Numbered from the stretch's first letter, positions 1 to 9,531 are shown. The stretch is 33,231 nucleotides of DNA from Clostridia bacterium (GCA_022793905.1 JAAWDU010000039.1:1-33231), one strand, 5' to 3'. Notes: generated by a model from the letters alone, not told the origin. Program-made: numbers and translations.

Positions 1-93
1 CACCAGGTACAACAAGCATTCCAGTAACAATAACAGCAAATGATGCCAATGGAATTGCTTCTTATAAATATGATTATAGGCTCCAAAATGGAA
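1..93 (+). repeat. Inverted repeat arm A (93 bp perfect)
   Basis: Bases 1-93 are the exact reverse complement of 1991-2083. Similarity continues at roughly 90% for about 150 bases beyond, then declines. It may also extend left of the window. It lies in the shared Ig-like module of the two convergent surface-protein genes. Confidence 0.9.
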
Positions 94-928
94 CATGGAC
101 AACAGCAAAATATTCAAATGGAAATTTCACAGGCTTAAGTGACGGAAAAACATACGAGCTAAGAGTAACAGTAACAGATAATGCAGGAAGAACTAATTCT
201 GCCACAACAACAGCAACAACAAAAGTAGCAAATACTCCACCTTATAACCTAACAACATGGTGCTCAAGCAAAACTACAACAAGCATGACAATAAGTGCAA
301 AAGCTTATGATTATGACACACCAGCTCAAACACTAACATATAAACTATACTGGGGAAATAGCACAACAGCAATGGATACAAAAACAAGTACGAGTGGTAA
401 TACGGTAACTTTTACTACAAAAACAGGATTAACAGAGTACACAACACAAACTTATTCTTGGAAAGTAGAAGTAACTGATAATGCTGGTGGAAATGTGACA
501 AGCTATCGGAAACGATAGAACATATTGTTCGGGAACGACGGATTTTTGTTCAGGTGGATCGTACAAGAGTAGGTGCGAAACGTGTGGAGGTAAAGGTACA
601 AGAAGTCTTTGTGTTTATTGCACCTATAATAGTCAACTATCTGATTCGAGCATTATTAAAGGTATGAACTGTATGGCTTGCCGGAAGAGAACAAGTTATA
701 ACTAGAACAATTACTTGTTCCGCTAATGGGCAGCATGAGTGGACTATATATATATGTAAACCTGGAAGCGGATGTGCGATGTATTTACGGAGTTATAGCA
801 ATGCCTGACGGTGCCGTGACATGTTCTGCATGTAAGGGACAACGGTTATACAACTGAGATTTGTGTACATTCCAAAACACGGTCCACATTACTTTTGTTC
901 CCATAATTGCAATGGCATTCAACATTAA
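3..928 (+). CDS. Repeat-domain surface protein with cysteine-rich tail, 3' part (5' end outside window)
   Basis: About 306 residues are visible. The first ~165 form fibronectin/Ig-like modules (motifs such as TVTDNAG and GLTEYTTQTYSW), nearly identical to the minus-strand gene at 1108-4301. The rest is a cysteine-rich tail with repeated CxxC motifs. An uninterrupted frame ends at 518 in a short nonsense tail. Passing the in-frame CGGs at 507, 682, 788, 843 and 880 with +1 shifts gives one frame ending at TAA 926-928. It contains CETCGGKG, CSACKGQG and CSHNCNG, which are typical zinc-ribbon-like CxxCxGxG motifs. Five other CGGs (143, 403, 530, 769, 809) are out of frame and need no shift. It is probably exported, since the shared modules are secreted in the homologue. 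It could instead be a silent tail cassette, because its 5' end is not visible. Confidence 0.75.
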
Positions 929-940
929 ATGCAAATAAAT

Positions 941-1000
941 AAAGTGCACTGCAAATATTAAATACCATCAAAACACATATAATATTTGGAAGTGCACTTT
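941..1000. terminator. Long imperfect inverted repeat between convergent genes
   Basis: AAAGTGCACT at 941-950 pairs with AGTGCACTTT at 991-1000, and the pairing continues inward (GCAAATATTA with TAATATTTGG) around a loop of about 19 bases. It lies between two converging stop codons (928 and 1108), so a bidirectional terminator is the simplest reading. A recombination site is a less likely alternative. The rest of 929-1107 shows nothing recognisable. Confidence 0.5.
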
Positions 1001-1107
1001 AAAGTTAAGGTTTTACTCAATCTATATACTTTTTAAATATTGTATATGAGCTATCAATTCTTTTTATAATTTTAGTATATTAGTATAAAATTTAATTCAT
1101 AAAGTAA

Positions 1108-4100
1108 TTAATGATTATTTATCTTTCCATGTATACAATGTCTTTGCCCAAAAACAATACCATGCTCACATTTTTTAGGAACACCGGGTGCCATCACATT
1201 TCAGGCAAATATTAAACCAGGCTCCTAAATTACCCCAACCAGAGTGGTAAGAGTTACCATCGTTGCCAGTGACTGAACTCAAAGAGTAACCACTATGAGC
1301 CCCAGAACCGTAAAGTACATTCAATTCGTTTTTGAGTTACCCAGACATCTTCTCTAAGCCCCCAACAATTTACCGAACAACGATAACCCGTGACATTAAC
1401 GGTTCTTGAACAGGTTATATACCCCGTACCTTCACCCGCCCAATAATCCAGACCGCAAGATCCAGTGCTAGACGAAGAAATCAAAGAGTGTCGATTTTTA
1501 CAAAGGCTGATTGTTCCATTGCAAGCAGTACATGTTCCACTTGGTTTAGAACATGTTCGATTAGCTCCCGAACAATAAGTTCTGTCACTTGCCGAACCTG
1601 ATATAGTTGCATTGTTAGTGTCTTTTACTGTAACTGTCCATGAATACGTTGTATATTCACTCAATCCAGAAACTGCACTAAAAGTAACATAGTTTCCGCT
1701 TGTTCCAGTTGCTGTTCTTGTTTGTCCATTTAGTGATAATGTATATGTCAGTGTCTGTGCTGGACTATCGTTATCGTAGGCTCTTGCCCTTACTGTCAAC
1801 GAATTTGTTGTTCTACTGCTTAGGTCTGTTGTTAAATTATAAGGCGGAGTATTGGCTACTTTTGTTGTAGCAGTTGTTGTAGCAAAATTAGTTCTGCCAG
1901 CATTGTCTGTTACTGTTACTCTTAGTTCGTATGTTTTTCCATCACTTAAGCCTGTGAAATTTCCATTTGAATATTTTGCCGTTGCCCAGCTTCCATTTTG
2001 GAGCCTATAATCATATTTATAAGAAGCAATTCCATTGGCATCATTTGCTGTTATTGTTACTGGAATGCTTGTTGTACCTGGTGTACCGGCTTTTATGCTT
2101 ACACTTGGGTTCGTCTTGTCTATTTTTATTATTTTTTCTGTATAATTAGAACTTTCTGTTCCAGATTTGTTACCTGCCTTATCTACTGTGTATGCTCTTA
2201 TTACATGTGTTCCTTCTGTCGTTAAAGTAGGTGAATAAGTTAATGTATTAGCACTTGTGTTTGCCCAACTTGTACCTCCATTTAATGTGTATCTTATATA
2301 ACTTGGTCCGTGATGTTGCGTCTGTACCTGCTGTTATTGCTATTCCTACATTTCCTATATACCACCCATTACTTCCATTTGGACTGCTTGGATTTGCTGT
2401 TATATTTGGCTTATTTGGTGGTGTTGCATCTCTTGTGAATGTATTTGTTGTTGCCCAATCTGATTTATTTCCATTCGCATCTTCTGTACAAGCATAAATT
2501 TGATATACTCCATCTGTATTTATCACAAAACTTCCACTTGTACTATTTATTGTTTCTTCTGTTCCGTGATGAATTTCTTTTATATTTTAACTTTGTTGCT
2601 CTCGTTTTGCTTGCTTCTGCTGTATCTTGTATATTTATTGTTATATTTCCTGTATAGTATGCATTCAATGTGCTTGGCGTTATACTTGGCTTTAATAGCT
2701 CTCCTTTAGTTATTGCAGGTATGCTTGCACTAGTATTTGATAGTCCTGCATTATCAAATACTTTTACATATACTTGATAAGTTTTATTTGGTATTAATCC
2801 GTGTTGGTGTAAATGTTCCATTTTTATCTTCACCAACTTTACTTCCGATCTAAGTAATATTCATATTTTGCGACACCAGATGTCTCATCCCTTCCTGAAA
2901 CTACTATTCTAAAACTATTTTCTGTTTCTGCACTTATTCCGTGGTGTCCCAATTTCTGGCTTAACTGTATCTTTGTGTATCTCTACTGGAAATGAACTCG
3001 ATTTATTTCCTGCCATATCATGTGCGGTTATTAAATATTTCCACTCACCATCTGTTTCTATTGGTATTTTTACATCTGTCTTTGTTATTTTCTTATTTTC
3101 ACTTTGTTTCACATCATTTATGTCATATACTTCATAGGTATAACCAGCTAGAACTCCTTCTGGGTCTCTTGCAACTACTGTTATTTCTCCATTTGTTACA
3201 AGCCAGCTTCCATTCTTTGTTCCACTTGTTAAACGTGTATTATTTACATCTATTTCTGGACGCACATTATCAAACTGTACATCTACAGGGAGAGTTTCTT
3301 CTGATGACCAGCCTGCTTCGTCTTGTGTCCATGCATATATCACATATGTTCCTACTTCATTTAATGTAAATGGTTGTGTATACAGTGCACCATCTTCAGG
3401 TGGTGTTGTTTCAATACCATCTTTTAATATCCTATACCTTATTTCTTTTGCAACTGGATTATCTGTTCCTTTATCTATTGTTACTTTTACAGGAGTTATA
3501 TACCAATCATTTAATCCATCAGGTGTAGGTTTATCTAATATTATTGTAGGTACCTTTAGTCTGTCTGTTACATTTCTAACAATTACATCTTGCTCAATAA
3601 ATATTTCTTTTCCTGATGGTGTCTTTAAATTTGATACTGCTCTTACAGTATATGTTCCAACTCCTATATCCTTTACATCAAACATTTCCTCTTGCTTTGG
3701 ATTCATGATTGTCATATTTTCTAATTTTTCATTTTTGTAAAATAATTCAAGTCTTGCTATTCCATGACCTTCATGTCTTGCATTTGCCACTATTTTTGCT
3801 ATGTTCTTTTCATATCTAGCTTTTAAGCTCGGCAAATTGTCTACAAGCGGAAAATCTGGTTCATCTTGTCCAAGATATTTTATAATAACTCTACCTGTTA
3901 CACTATCATAGTAAACAATGTAAGTATATCCTCCATCATTTACTGTTACTATAATATGTGGAGTTGTTACATCTTCATTGTTATTTACTATTGCTGATTT
4001 TACCCAAGATTCTCCTGGGCACAATGCTTCTGCTATATCATTTAGTGTTGGCACTTCTCCTTTTGCTGTATATGCAATTATTGTTTTATGCACAACTTGT

Positions 4101-4301
4101 TCGATTTGTTCCCAGTATGACATAATTTTCCAGTCATTTGCCACATCTGCTGTTGTGTCAACTAAGCTATGGTTACCGAACTAAACCACGAATTGTCACA
4201 GCGGAAAGTATTACAATTATTACAACCATGACAATTAGAGCGATAAGTGTGATTGCACTTTCGCCCTTAAATTTACCTTTGTCTGATTTATTTGGGTTCA
4301 T
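1108..4301 (-). CDS. Pilin-like N-terminus, multi-module adhesin-type surface protein (1061 aa, eight CGGN shifts)
   Basis: The start ATG at 4301-4299 follows a GAGGAGG ribosome binding site. Residues ~12-38 (KGESAITLIALIV and a hydrophobic stretch ending ILSAVTI) resemble a prepilin-type export segment. Many Ig/cadherin-like repeats follow, with motifs such as DNAG, DMAGNKSS, NGSWLVTNG and TPPNKPNI. The last ~130 residues are cysteine-rich and end with CLKCDGTGVPKKCEHG. Conventional reading breaks the gene into at least five pieces. In-frame CGGs at 4178, 2941, 2847, 2801, 2566, 2310, 1310 and 1186 (residues 42, 454, 485, 500, 578, 663, 996 and 1037) join them into one frame ending at TAA 1110-1108. 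Nine out-of-frame CGGs, mostly in the tail, cause no break. Probably a surface adhesin or pseudopilin-exported protein; the ligand is unknown. Its C-terminal part duplicates the plus-strand gene at 3-928. Confidence 0.8.
1991..2083 (-). repeat. Inverted repeat arm B (93 bp perfect)
   Basis: This is the partner of 1-93, inside the minus-strand pilin-like gene. Recombination between the arms would invert 94-1990 and exchange the two cysteine-rich C-terminal tails, as in a shufflon. That consequence is inferred. Confidence 0.9.
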
Positions 4302-4424
4302 TTGTATCCTCCTCGTTTTTTTCTTTTTACTCTCCTTATGGTTAGGAATTAAAACAGCCAAAGTCAAAACCAAACAAAACCAAAACTATTTTCATTCCCA
4401 CCCATAAAGAGAGATAAATTGAAA

Positions 4425-4667
4425 TCACGCACTTTTCGTTGAAGTTTTCTCAACTTCTTCAGTAAAAAAATATTCCATTACTTCAAATGGTTCTAATCTA
4501 AATATTTCAATACTTCGCATTATTTCATCTTGCTCAAAAGGCGTTTTCTGATTTAATTTATTGTTTAAAGAAGCATATGATATATTTAATTTTTGTGCAA
4601 AATCTGATTGAGATTGAAATTTCTCTTTTATTTTACTTTTTAGTTTTTCATAATTATATCTTTTCAT
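4425..4667 (-). CDS. Small helix-turn-helix DNA-binding protein
   Basis: 80 aa. Residues ~8-40 (KSKIKEKFQSQSDFAQKLN then ISYASLNNKLN) match an XRE/Cro-like helix-turn-helix of the small phage-type regulator kind. A strong promoter lies at 4713-4741 and the ribosome binding site is AGAGG. It stops at TGA, showing TGA is used as stop here. It lies 123 bp upstream of, and codirectional with, the pilin-like gene, and is divergent from the cI-like gene at 4907. It may regulate either. The exact family is uncertain. Confidence 0.75.
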   Translation of the reverse strand: MKRYNYEKLKSKIKEKFQSQSDFAQKLNISYASLNNKLNQKTPFEQDEIMRSIEIFRLEPFEVMEYFFTEEVEKTSTKSA

Positions 4668-4712
4668 TTATACCTCTTTTCTGTTGCCTATTTTTCAACT
4701 TTTATTGTTTTT

Positions 4713-4741
4713 ATATTATCAAATCTACTTTTATTTGTCAA
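4713..4741 (-). promoter_or_regulatory. Sigma-A type promoter for the 4425-4667 regulator
   Basis: On the minus strand, TTGACA (4741-4736), a 17-bp spacer, then TAATAT (4718-4713). Near-consensus. Confidence 0.75.
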
Positions 4742-4763
4742 TACTTTTTCTATTTTTTATACC

Positions 4764-4799
4764 CTTTTTTTACCTTTTTCATTCTTTTTTTACCTTTTT
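4764..4799. repeat. Two 16-bp direct repeats, candidate operators
   Basis: CTTTTTTTACCTTTTT occurs at 4764-4779 and again at 4784-4799. The 20-bp period is two helical turns. The repeats sit between the two divergent regulator genes, upstream of both promoters. A role as binding sites for one of the HTH proteins is inferred. Confidence 0.45.
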
Positions 4800-4855
4800 A
4801 TTGCTAATCTATTTTTTAAAATTTTATATCTTTTTACTTTTTTATCTCCTAAGCC

Positions 4856-4884
4856 TTGATTTCTTGTTAATTTACCCTTATAAT
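4856..4884 (+). promoter_or_regulatory. Sigma-A type promoter for the cI-like gene
   Basis: TTGATT at 4856-4861, a 17-bp spacer, TATAAT at 4879-4884. An AGGAGG ribosome binding site at 4895-4900 precedes the ATG at 4907. Confidence 0.75.
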
Positions 4885-4906
4885 GTATAAATATAGGAGG
4901 TAATTC

Positions 4907-5431
4907 ATGGAAATTATAGAACAATTTAAAGATAGGCTAAAACGAGCTTTGACTTTAAGAAAAATGCGTCAAGTAGACCTAGTTGAAAAAACTGGTCTCG
5001 ATAAAACTTTAATTAATAAATATTTATCTGGCATAAATAAAGCAAAGCAAGATAAATTAACAATTCTTGCAGATGCTTTAGATGTCAATGAAGTCTGGCT
5101 AATGGGCTACGATGTTCCTTTAGATAGAGATTATGGAAAAGTAAAAAGAGAAAAGTCAGTAACTATGACAGATAACCTTATGGCTCCTATTCTTGGTCTT
5201 GGTGATGTTGCCATTTTTAAGAATTGTAGTAACTTTCTAGGTGATGGAGTATATCTATTTAAACTAAATGGTGAGCTTCTTGTTAGAAAACTTGTTAAAA
5301 TAGGTGAAGATTTCGAATTACAATTACTTGCTCCAAATGATGATTATATTCCAAAACAATACAAAAAAGGTGAAATAGAAATTTTGGGTAAAGTTATAAA
5401 ATCTGAAAACACTAGTGCTTTTAAATTTTAA
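4907..5431 (+). CDS. cI/LexA-like transcriptional repressor, S24-like fold lacking the catalytic serine
   Basis: 174 aa. Residues ~5-65 are an XRE helix-turn-helix (KMRQVDLVEKTGLDKTLINK). Residues ~85-170 resemble the S24 (LexA/cI) C-terminal domain: DNLMAPILGLGDVAIF corresponds to the usual DxSMxPxxxxGDxxxx, and ELLVRKLVK holds the lysine region. The position normally occupied by the nucleophilic serine appears to be leucine, so self-cleavage is doubtful. Strong own promoter; divergent from the HTH gene at 4425-4667. Likely a dimeric repressor, possibly of prophage origin, though no other phage genes are visible. Confidence 0.75.
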   Translation: MEIIEQFKDRLKRALTLRKMRQVDLVEKTGLDKTLINKYLSGINKAKQDKLTILADALDVNEVWLMGYDVPLDRDYGKVKREKSVTMTDNLMAPILGLGDVAIFKNCSNFLGDGVYLFKLNGELLVRKLVKIGEDFELQLLAPNDDYIPKQYKKGEIEILGKVIKSENTSAFKF

Positions 5432-5538
5432 TAACTTTAAAGTAATTATTTTTTCCATAACTTTCCTATTCCCTTTTTGCAAATTTTATAGTATAATAAA
5501 TATATAGTTCAAATAAGAAAGAGATGGGTTTTTTTAAT

Positions 5539-6183
5539 ATGAAAATTGAAAAGCTTAATGAAAATAAGATACGAGTTATCTTAAATATAGATGACTTGGC
5601 TGAAAGAGATATTGATTATCATTCTTTCATGTCAAACTCTATTGAATCACAAAGTATATTTTTAGATATGCTACATAAAGCTGAAAAAGAAGTTGGTTTT
5701 CGAACTGACGATTGTCGAATAATGATAGAAGCTTTAGCTTTACATGATGGAACTTTTGTCTTCACTATTACAAAATGCGCTAGAACTGATAATTCTTTTA
5801 AACCAAAAGATACTAATAAAAAACAAAAATCTTTACATATAAAAAGAAAAACTCCTATGCCAGAAAATTCTAGATTAATTTACTGTTTCGATAGTTTTGA
5901 TACTTTCTGTGAATTTTGCTCATATATAAAAAACAGTAGTTTAAAAAATGAATTAGAAGAACTTTCTCATTTTTCTAGTTTATTTGAGTATAAGTCTAAC
6001 TATTATTTGATACTTAGAAAACTAAACTCAAATTCAAAAATAGCTAATTTCATTTGTTCTTCACTCTCTGAGTTTTCACACTTTATAGAAAATCCAGAAT
6101 TATTTGAAAGGAAACTCATTGAACATGGTAAAGTAATAATGGTCAAAAATGCAATTTTAACTTGCATTGAAAACTTTGTATAA
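5539..6183 (+). CDS. mecA: MecA adaptor protein for ClpC
   Basis: 214 aa from this start. MecA binds target proteins and delivers them to the ClpC AAA+ unfoldase for ClpP degradation. The N-terminus MKIEKLNENKIRVILNID followed by DLAERDIDYHSFM is the family signature, and the C-terminal half (residues ~115-214) has the pattern of the ClpC-binding domain. An ATG at 5524 is in frame and would add MGFFN, but the family begins at MKIEK; GAGATGGG at 5521-5528 could serve the start at 5539. No in-frame CGG. It ends before a bidirectional terminator shared with the spo0E-like gene. Confidence 0.9.
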   Translation: MKIEKLNENKIRVILNIDDLAERDIDYHSFMSNSIESQSIFLDMLHKAEKEVGFRTDDCRIMIEALALHDGTFVFTITKCARTDNSFKPKDTNKKQKSLHIKRKTPMPENSRLIYCFDSFDTFCEFCSYIKNSSLKNELEELSHFSSLFEYKSNYYLILRKLNSNSKIANFICSSLSEFSHFIENPELFERKLIEHGKVIMVKNAILTCIENFV

Positions 6184-6203
6184 ATCTATATCAAAAAATA
6201 AAA

Positions 6204-6239
6204 GAGGTAAAAGAATAATTTTAGTTTATCTTTTACCTC
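6204..6239. terminator. Bidirectional terminator between mecA and the spo0E-like gene
   Basis: GAGGTAAAAGA (6204-6214) pairs with TCTTTTACCTC (6229-6239) around a 14-base loop, flanked by A-rich and T-rich sequence. It lies between converging stop codons. Confidence 0.75.
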
Positions 6240-6245
6240 CTTTAT

Positions 6246-6398
6246 TTATTTGCATATTTCTTTTTTTCCCTCTCTATAATATTCAGCTATTAATTCATCT
6301 AATTCTACACTTATTCTGTATATATGTTCATAATTTTTATTTTCTTCAATACTTTTATTTAGCTCTTCCCTTTTTTTACGTATTTCATCATTTAACAT
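6246..6398 (-). CDS. Spo0E-like aspartyl-phosphate phosphatase (50 aa)
   Basis: A short gene reading MLNDEIRKKREELNKS at the start and SVELDELIAEYY at residues ~30-41. The latter matches the Spo0E family signature SxxLDxLIxxYY. The family dephosphorylates Spo0A~P (or related response regulators) and delays sporulation. The ATG at 6398 follows a GTGGAGG ribosome binding site and the stop is TAA at 6248-6246. The protein is the usual size for the family. Bases 6399-6631 upstream are AT-rich with nothing else recognised. Confidence 0.85.
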   Translation of the reverse strand: MLNDEIRKKREELNKSIEENKNYEHIYRISVELDELIAEYYREGKKEICK

Positions 6399-6631
6399 TA
6401 CATTATCCTCCACATATATATTTTTTTCTTTGTTAATGATAAAATATCACAAAAACTAACTTAAGTCAATGAATTTTGCATTGCTTAATTTTTTTTCGTA
6501 AGTCATAATTCTTCTTTTTCATCATTTTTTTTATGGCGTTTAAATTTTTTCGACATTTTCAGTCAGCACTTTTCTTCTTTGTAATCTAAATGTAACCTTT
6601 TTGTAACAAGTTCATCACAATTTCTACAAAA

Positions 6632-7894
6632 TTATTTAACAATTGATGTTACTCTTTTTTCTTCTACAAATACTTCATTTAATATTTTTTCTGCATATTC
6701 TTTTGTAACTTCTTCATATTTGTCTAAATATTCGAAAGCACTTATGCCTTTAAAGTAATCTGTTAAAAACATTCTTCCAGTCTCTTCTACACTATTGTAT
6801 TCTATAACCATATTTCCATAGAAGTTCTTCTTATTTCTTATAAAATCAGCTTCATTTAATCCCTCTTTCTTTGCATTCTCAATTTCTTCTCTTACTCTTT
6901 TCACAACTGCCTCAGGATTTCTAGATACTCCAGATATAATCAAAAAAGCATAATTTTTAGAATAATCATATTCATTACTTAAAGCTCCTATAAGTATGTT
7001 TTGCTCTGTAAGTTCTTTATATAATTTTGAACTTTTTCCAAACAATATTCCACAAATAATTTGAATTGCAATATGTCTTTTTACCATATCCTCTTGAACT
7101 TTATCTTTATAACCAATCGTGAATATTGGATTACTTAATTTCATATCTTGAATCATTTCTTTTTGAGCAATTTCTTCTTGTTCGTTTGGATAAATTCTCT
7201 TTGGCAATTCCCTATTTTCATGTTTTACAATTCTTTTTTTAATCTCCTCTAAAATTCTTTCTGGTTCGAAATCTCCACATACTACAAGTGCCATATTAGA
7301 AGGTGTATAAAAATTATCATAGCAAAGGTAAAGAGTTTCTTTTGTAATTTCTTTAATTGATTTCACAGAACCCGCTATATCAATTCTTACTTGAGAATCC
7401 TTATACATACATTTCATGGCATTCAAATATGATTTCCACTCTGATGAATCTTCATACATATTAATTTCTTGCGCTATTATTCCTTTTTCTTTTTCTACAT
7501 TTTCATCTGTATAATATGGATTTTGTACATAATCCATAAACTCATCTAATGCCTTATCAAAATTGTCTGTTGCCTCATAGAGATATGCTGTGTGGTCATT
7601 TGTAGTATATGCATTGGCATTTACACCTAAAGCTGATAATGTATCTAAACTATTTATTCCGCTTCTCTGTTCAAACATTTTGTGCTCTAAAAAGTGAGCA
7701 ACTCCATCTGGTACCTTTTTTGCCTCAATCTCGCCTGGCAATATAAATTCATTATCTATAGAACCAAAATTTACTCCCCATATTATATACTTTTTCATGA
7801 CATTTTCTCTTGGTAAAATCATGACTGTCAAGCCATTTTCTAATTTCTCTAAATACATCTTTTCTTTAATATATTTATTTTCTATTATCTTCAT
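6632..7894 (-). CDS. ymfH: M16 zinc peptidase, YmfH type
   Basis: 420 aa. A pitrilysin-type (M16) peptidase of the YmfH group, annotated in Bacillota as associated with EF-P modification; its exact substrate is not certain. The zinc-binding HxxEH motif is intact (HFLEH, residues 67-71), followed about 75 residues later by an acidic stretch (EKEKGIIAQEINMYED) that supplies the distal zinc ligand. It follows the ymfF-like gene by 19 bp and forms the catalytic half of the usual pair. Two CGGs inside it are out of frame and the gene is a single open frame, consistent with the phase rule. Confidence 0.85.
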   Translation of the reverse strand: MKIIENKYIKEKMYLEKLENGLTVMILPRENVMKKYIIWGVNFGSIDNEFILPGEIEAKKVPDGVAHFLEHKMFEQRSGINSLDTLSALGVNANAYTTNDHTAYLYEATDNFDKALDEFMDYVQNPYYTDENVEKEKGIIAQEINMYEDSSEWKSYLNAMKCMYKDSQVRIDIAGSVKSIKEITKETLYLCYDNFYTPSNMALVVCGDFEPERILEEIKKRIVKHENRELPKRIYPNEQEEIAQKEMIQDMKLSNPIFTIGYKDKVQEDMVKRHIAIQIICGILFGKSSKLYKELTEQNILIGALSNEYDYSKNYAFLIISGVSRNPEAVVKRVREEIENAKKEGLNEADFIRNKKNFYGNMVIEYNSVEETGRMFLTDYFKGISAFEYLDKYEEVTKEYAEKILNEVFVEEKRVTSIVK

Positions 7895-7913
7895 TTTTTA
7901 TCTAATCTCCCTT

Positions 7914-9179
7914 CTAATTTCTTAAAAAATATATTGTGTCTATTGAAACTTTTTTTGCAAATTCTTGTATGTCTTCTTTTGTTACCTTATTAACGTTCTC
8001 TTCATATTCATCCAAAGACATTTTATTTTCTGATAATTCTTGCCCTAAAAAATATGCTATTATCGTATCTTGTTCGTCTGGTATCATTTTTATCGTTGAA
8101 ATAACTGAAGTTTTTGCATTTTCAATATCTTCTTTTGTAAATTCTCCCTTTTCCATATCTGCAATTTGTTCTCTAATTAAATTTAAAGTTTTCTCATAGT
8201 TTTCTATTTCTATACCACACCTTACAAATAAACTATTTTTGTGTCTTAAGTAATTTGAAGAAGCTGTATATGCTAAACTATGCTCTTCTCTTACTATTTT
8301 AAACATTTTTGAAGTCGCGGTTCCACCAAATATCGCATTATATATAACTGCTGAATAACTTTCTTTTTTATCTATTTCACTAACAGAAAGTCCAAGAACA
8401 AGATTTCCTTGGGTTACATCTAGATTTTCTATTATTTCTCTTTCTTCTCGTTTTTCTAACTTCTTACTTTTTCTATTATATTCCCCTTCTCTTTCATTTA
8501 ATTTTTTCAATTTTTCATTTTTTAAAAATAACTCTATTATTTTATCTTCTTCTATATTTCCTGTAACAAAAATATCAATCTTACAATTATCAATTATTCT
8601 TTTATATTGCTCATATAAATTTATTTCATCTATTTTATCTATATCTTCTATATAACCATATTTATATATACCAAATGGAGTATCTTTATACATCTCTTCT
8701 TGGCATCTTAAATTTGCATACTGCATTTTATTATCTTTTTTTCCTTCTAAAATAATTTTTAATTTCTCTTTTGCAGTATCTACATATTGCTTTTCAAACA
8801 CTCCATTTTGAAGTTTAGGGTCAAAAACAATATCTATTAATGTTTGTATGCATTCTTCTAGTATTTCTTCTTCTGAAGGTAAATATTTATTATCTATACT
8901 TTCTAAATAAAACTTTAAAACCTGATTATCACCTGTTTTATCTATACCACAATCAAATCCAGCACCATACATCTCTTCTAAATGTTTATTTAAATTTTCT
9001 TCTGTTTCTAGATTAGCGCTTCCCTTCCTTAATACCATTGGTATAATTGCATTTTTTGTTACATCTTCTCTTGTAAGTTTCGTAGTCAAAAACACAGTAA
9101 TCATGTCAGTTTTAAAATTATTAGCTTTAATACAATGTAATGTTATACCTTTTTTTATCTCTTTTTTATTATCTTTCAT
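7914..9179 (-). CDS. ymfF: M16-like protein, YmfF type (inactive partner)
   Basis: 421 aa, M16 fold without the HxxEH zinc site: the corresponding region reads LNKHLEEMYGAGFDCG. This is typical of the YmfF partner, which pairs with a catalytic YmfH-type subunit. The C-terminal half retains the family's RxxxxxYxxxS-like segment (VREEHSLAYTASSNY). It is the first gene of a two-gene operon with its own promoter at 9210-9239. No in-frame CGG. Confidence 0.85.
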   Translation of the reverse strand: MKDNKKEIKKGITLHCIKANNFKTDMITVFLTTKLTREDVTKNAIIPMVLRKGSANLETEENLNKHLEEMYGAGFDCGIDKTGDNQVLKFYLESIDNKYLPSEEEILEECIQTLIDIVFDPKLQNGVFEKQYVDTAKEKLKIILEGKKDNKMQYANLRCQEEMYKDTPFGIYKYGYIEDIDKIDEINLYEQYKRIIDNCKIDIFVTGNIEEDKIIELFLKNEKLKKLNEREGEYNRKSKKLEKREEREIIENLDVTQGNLVLGLSVSEIDKKESYSAVIYNAIFGGTATSKMFKIVREEHSLAYTASSNYLRHKNSLFVRCGIEIENYEKTLNLIREQIADMEKGEFTKEDIENAKTSVISTIKMIPDEQDTIIAYFLGQELSENKMSLDEYEENVNKVTKEDIQEFAKKVSIDTIYFLRN

Positions 9180-9209
9180 ATCCTCAAATCTCCTTCCATT
9201 ACTTACTTT

Positions 9210-9239
9210 AGTATACTATATTATTACTACTTTATACAA
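9210..9239 (-). promoter_or_regulatory. Promoter for ymfF-ymfH
   Basis: Minus strand TTGTAT (9239-9234), an 18-bp spacer, TATACT (9215-9210). GGAAGGAGA precedes the start. Confidence 0.55.
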
Positions 9240-9270
9240 GTAGTTTTAAAAAAATAACATACTAAAAAAA

Positions 9271-9287
9271 GAAGGTGTGGTACCTTC
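9271..9287 (-). terminator. rpsU terminator
   Basis: GAAGGT (9271-9276) pairs with ACCTTC (9282-9287). On the minus strand the hairpin is followed by a run of seven T. Confidence 0.8.
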
Positions 9288-9306
9288 CTTTTTATTTCAC
9301 ATTATA

Positions 9307-9477
9307 CTAAAACTTTCTTTTTCTTGCTGCTTCTGATTTTTTCTTTCTTCTTACACTAGGTTTTTCATAATGTTCTCTTTTTCTAACTTCTTGCATTACA
9401 CCATTTCTTGCACATTGTCTTTTAAATCTTTTTAGAGCATCTTCTATATTACCATTATTAACTTTTACCTCTGACAT
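9307..9477 (-). CDS. rpsU: 30S ribosomal protein S21
   Basis: 56 aa. S21 binds the 30S platform near the anti-Shine-Dalgarno region. The start [10 protein letters not shown] and the basic segment [17 protein letters not shown] match the family, as does the arginine/lysine-rich C-terminus ending RKRKF. The ribosome binding site GGGGGGAG lies 5-6 bases before ATG 9477. Own consensus promoter (9532-9560) and terminator (9271-9287), so it is a single-gene unit. No CGG. Confidence 0.95.
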   Translation of the reverse strand: MSEVKVNNGNIEDALKRFKRQCARNGVMQEVRKREHYEKPSVRRKKKSEAARKRKF

Positions 9478-9531
9478 TATTACTCCCCCCTATCTGAAGT
9501 GTATTTGCTATTTATTTCAAATTGCTTTATT

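Noticed and set aside
4425-5431. A prophage around the cI-like gene
   Set aside because: The neighbours are mecA and a surface-protein gene. No integrase, structural or lysis gene is visible nearby.
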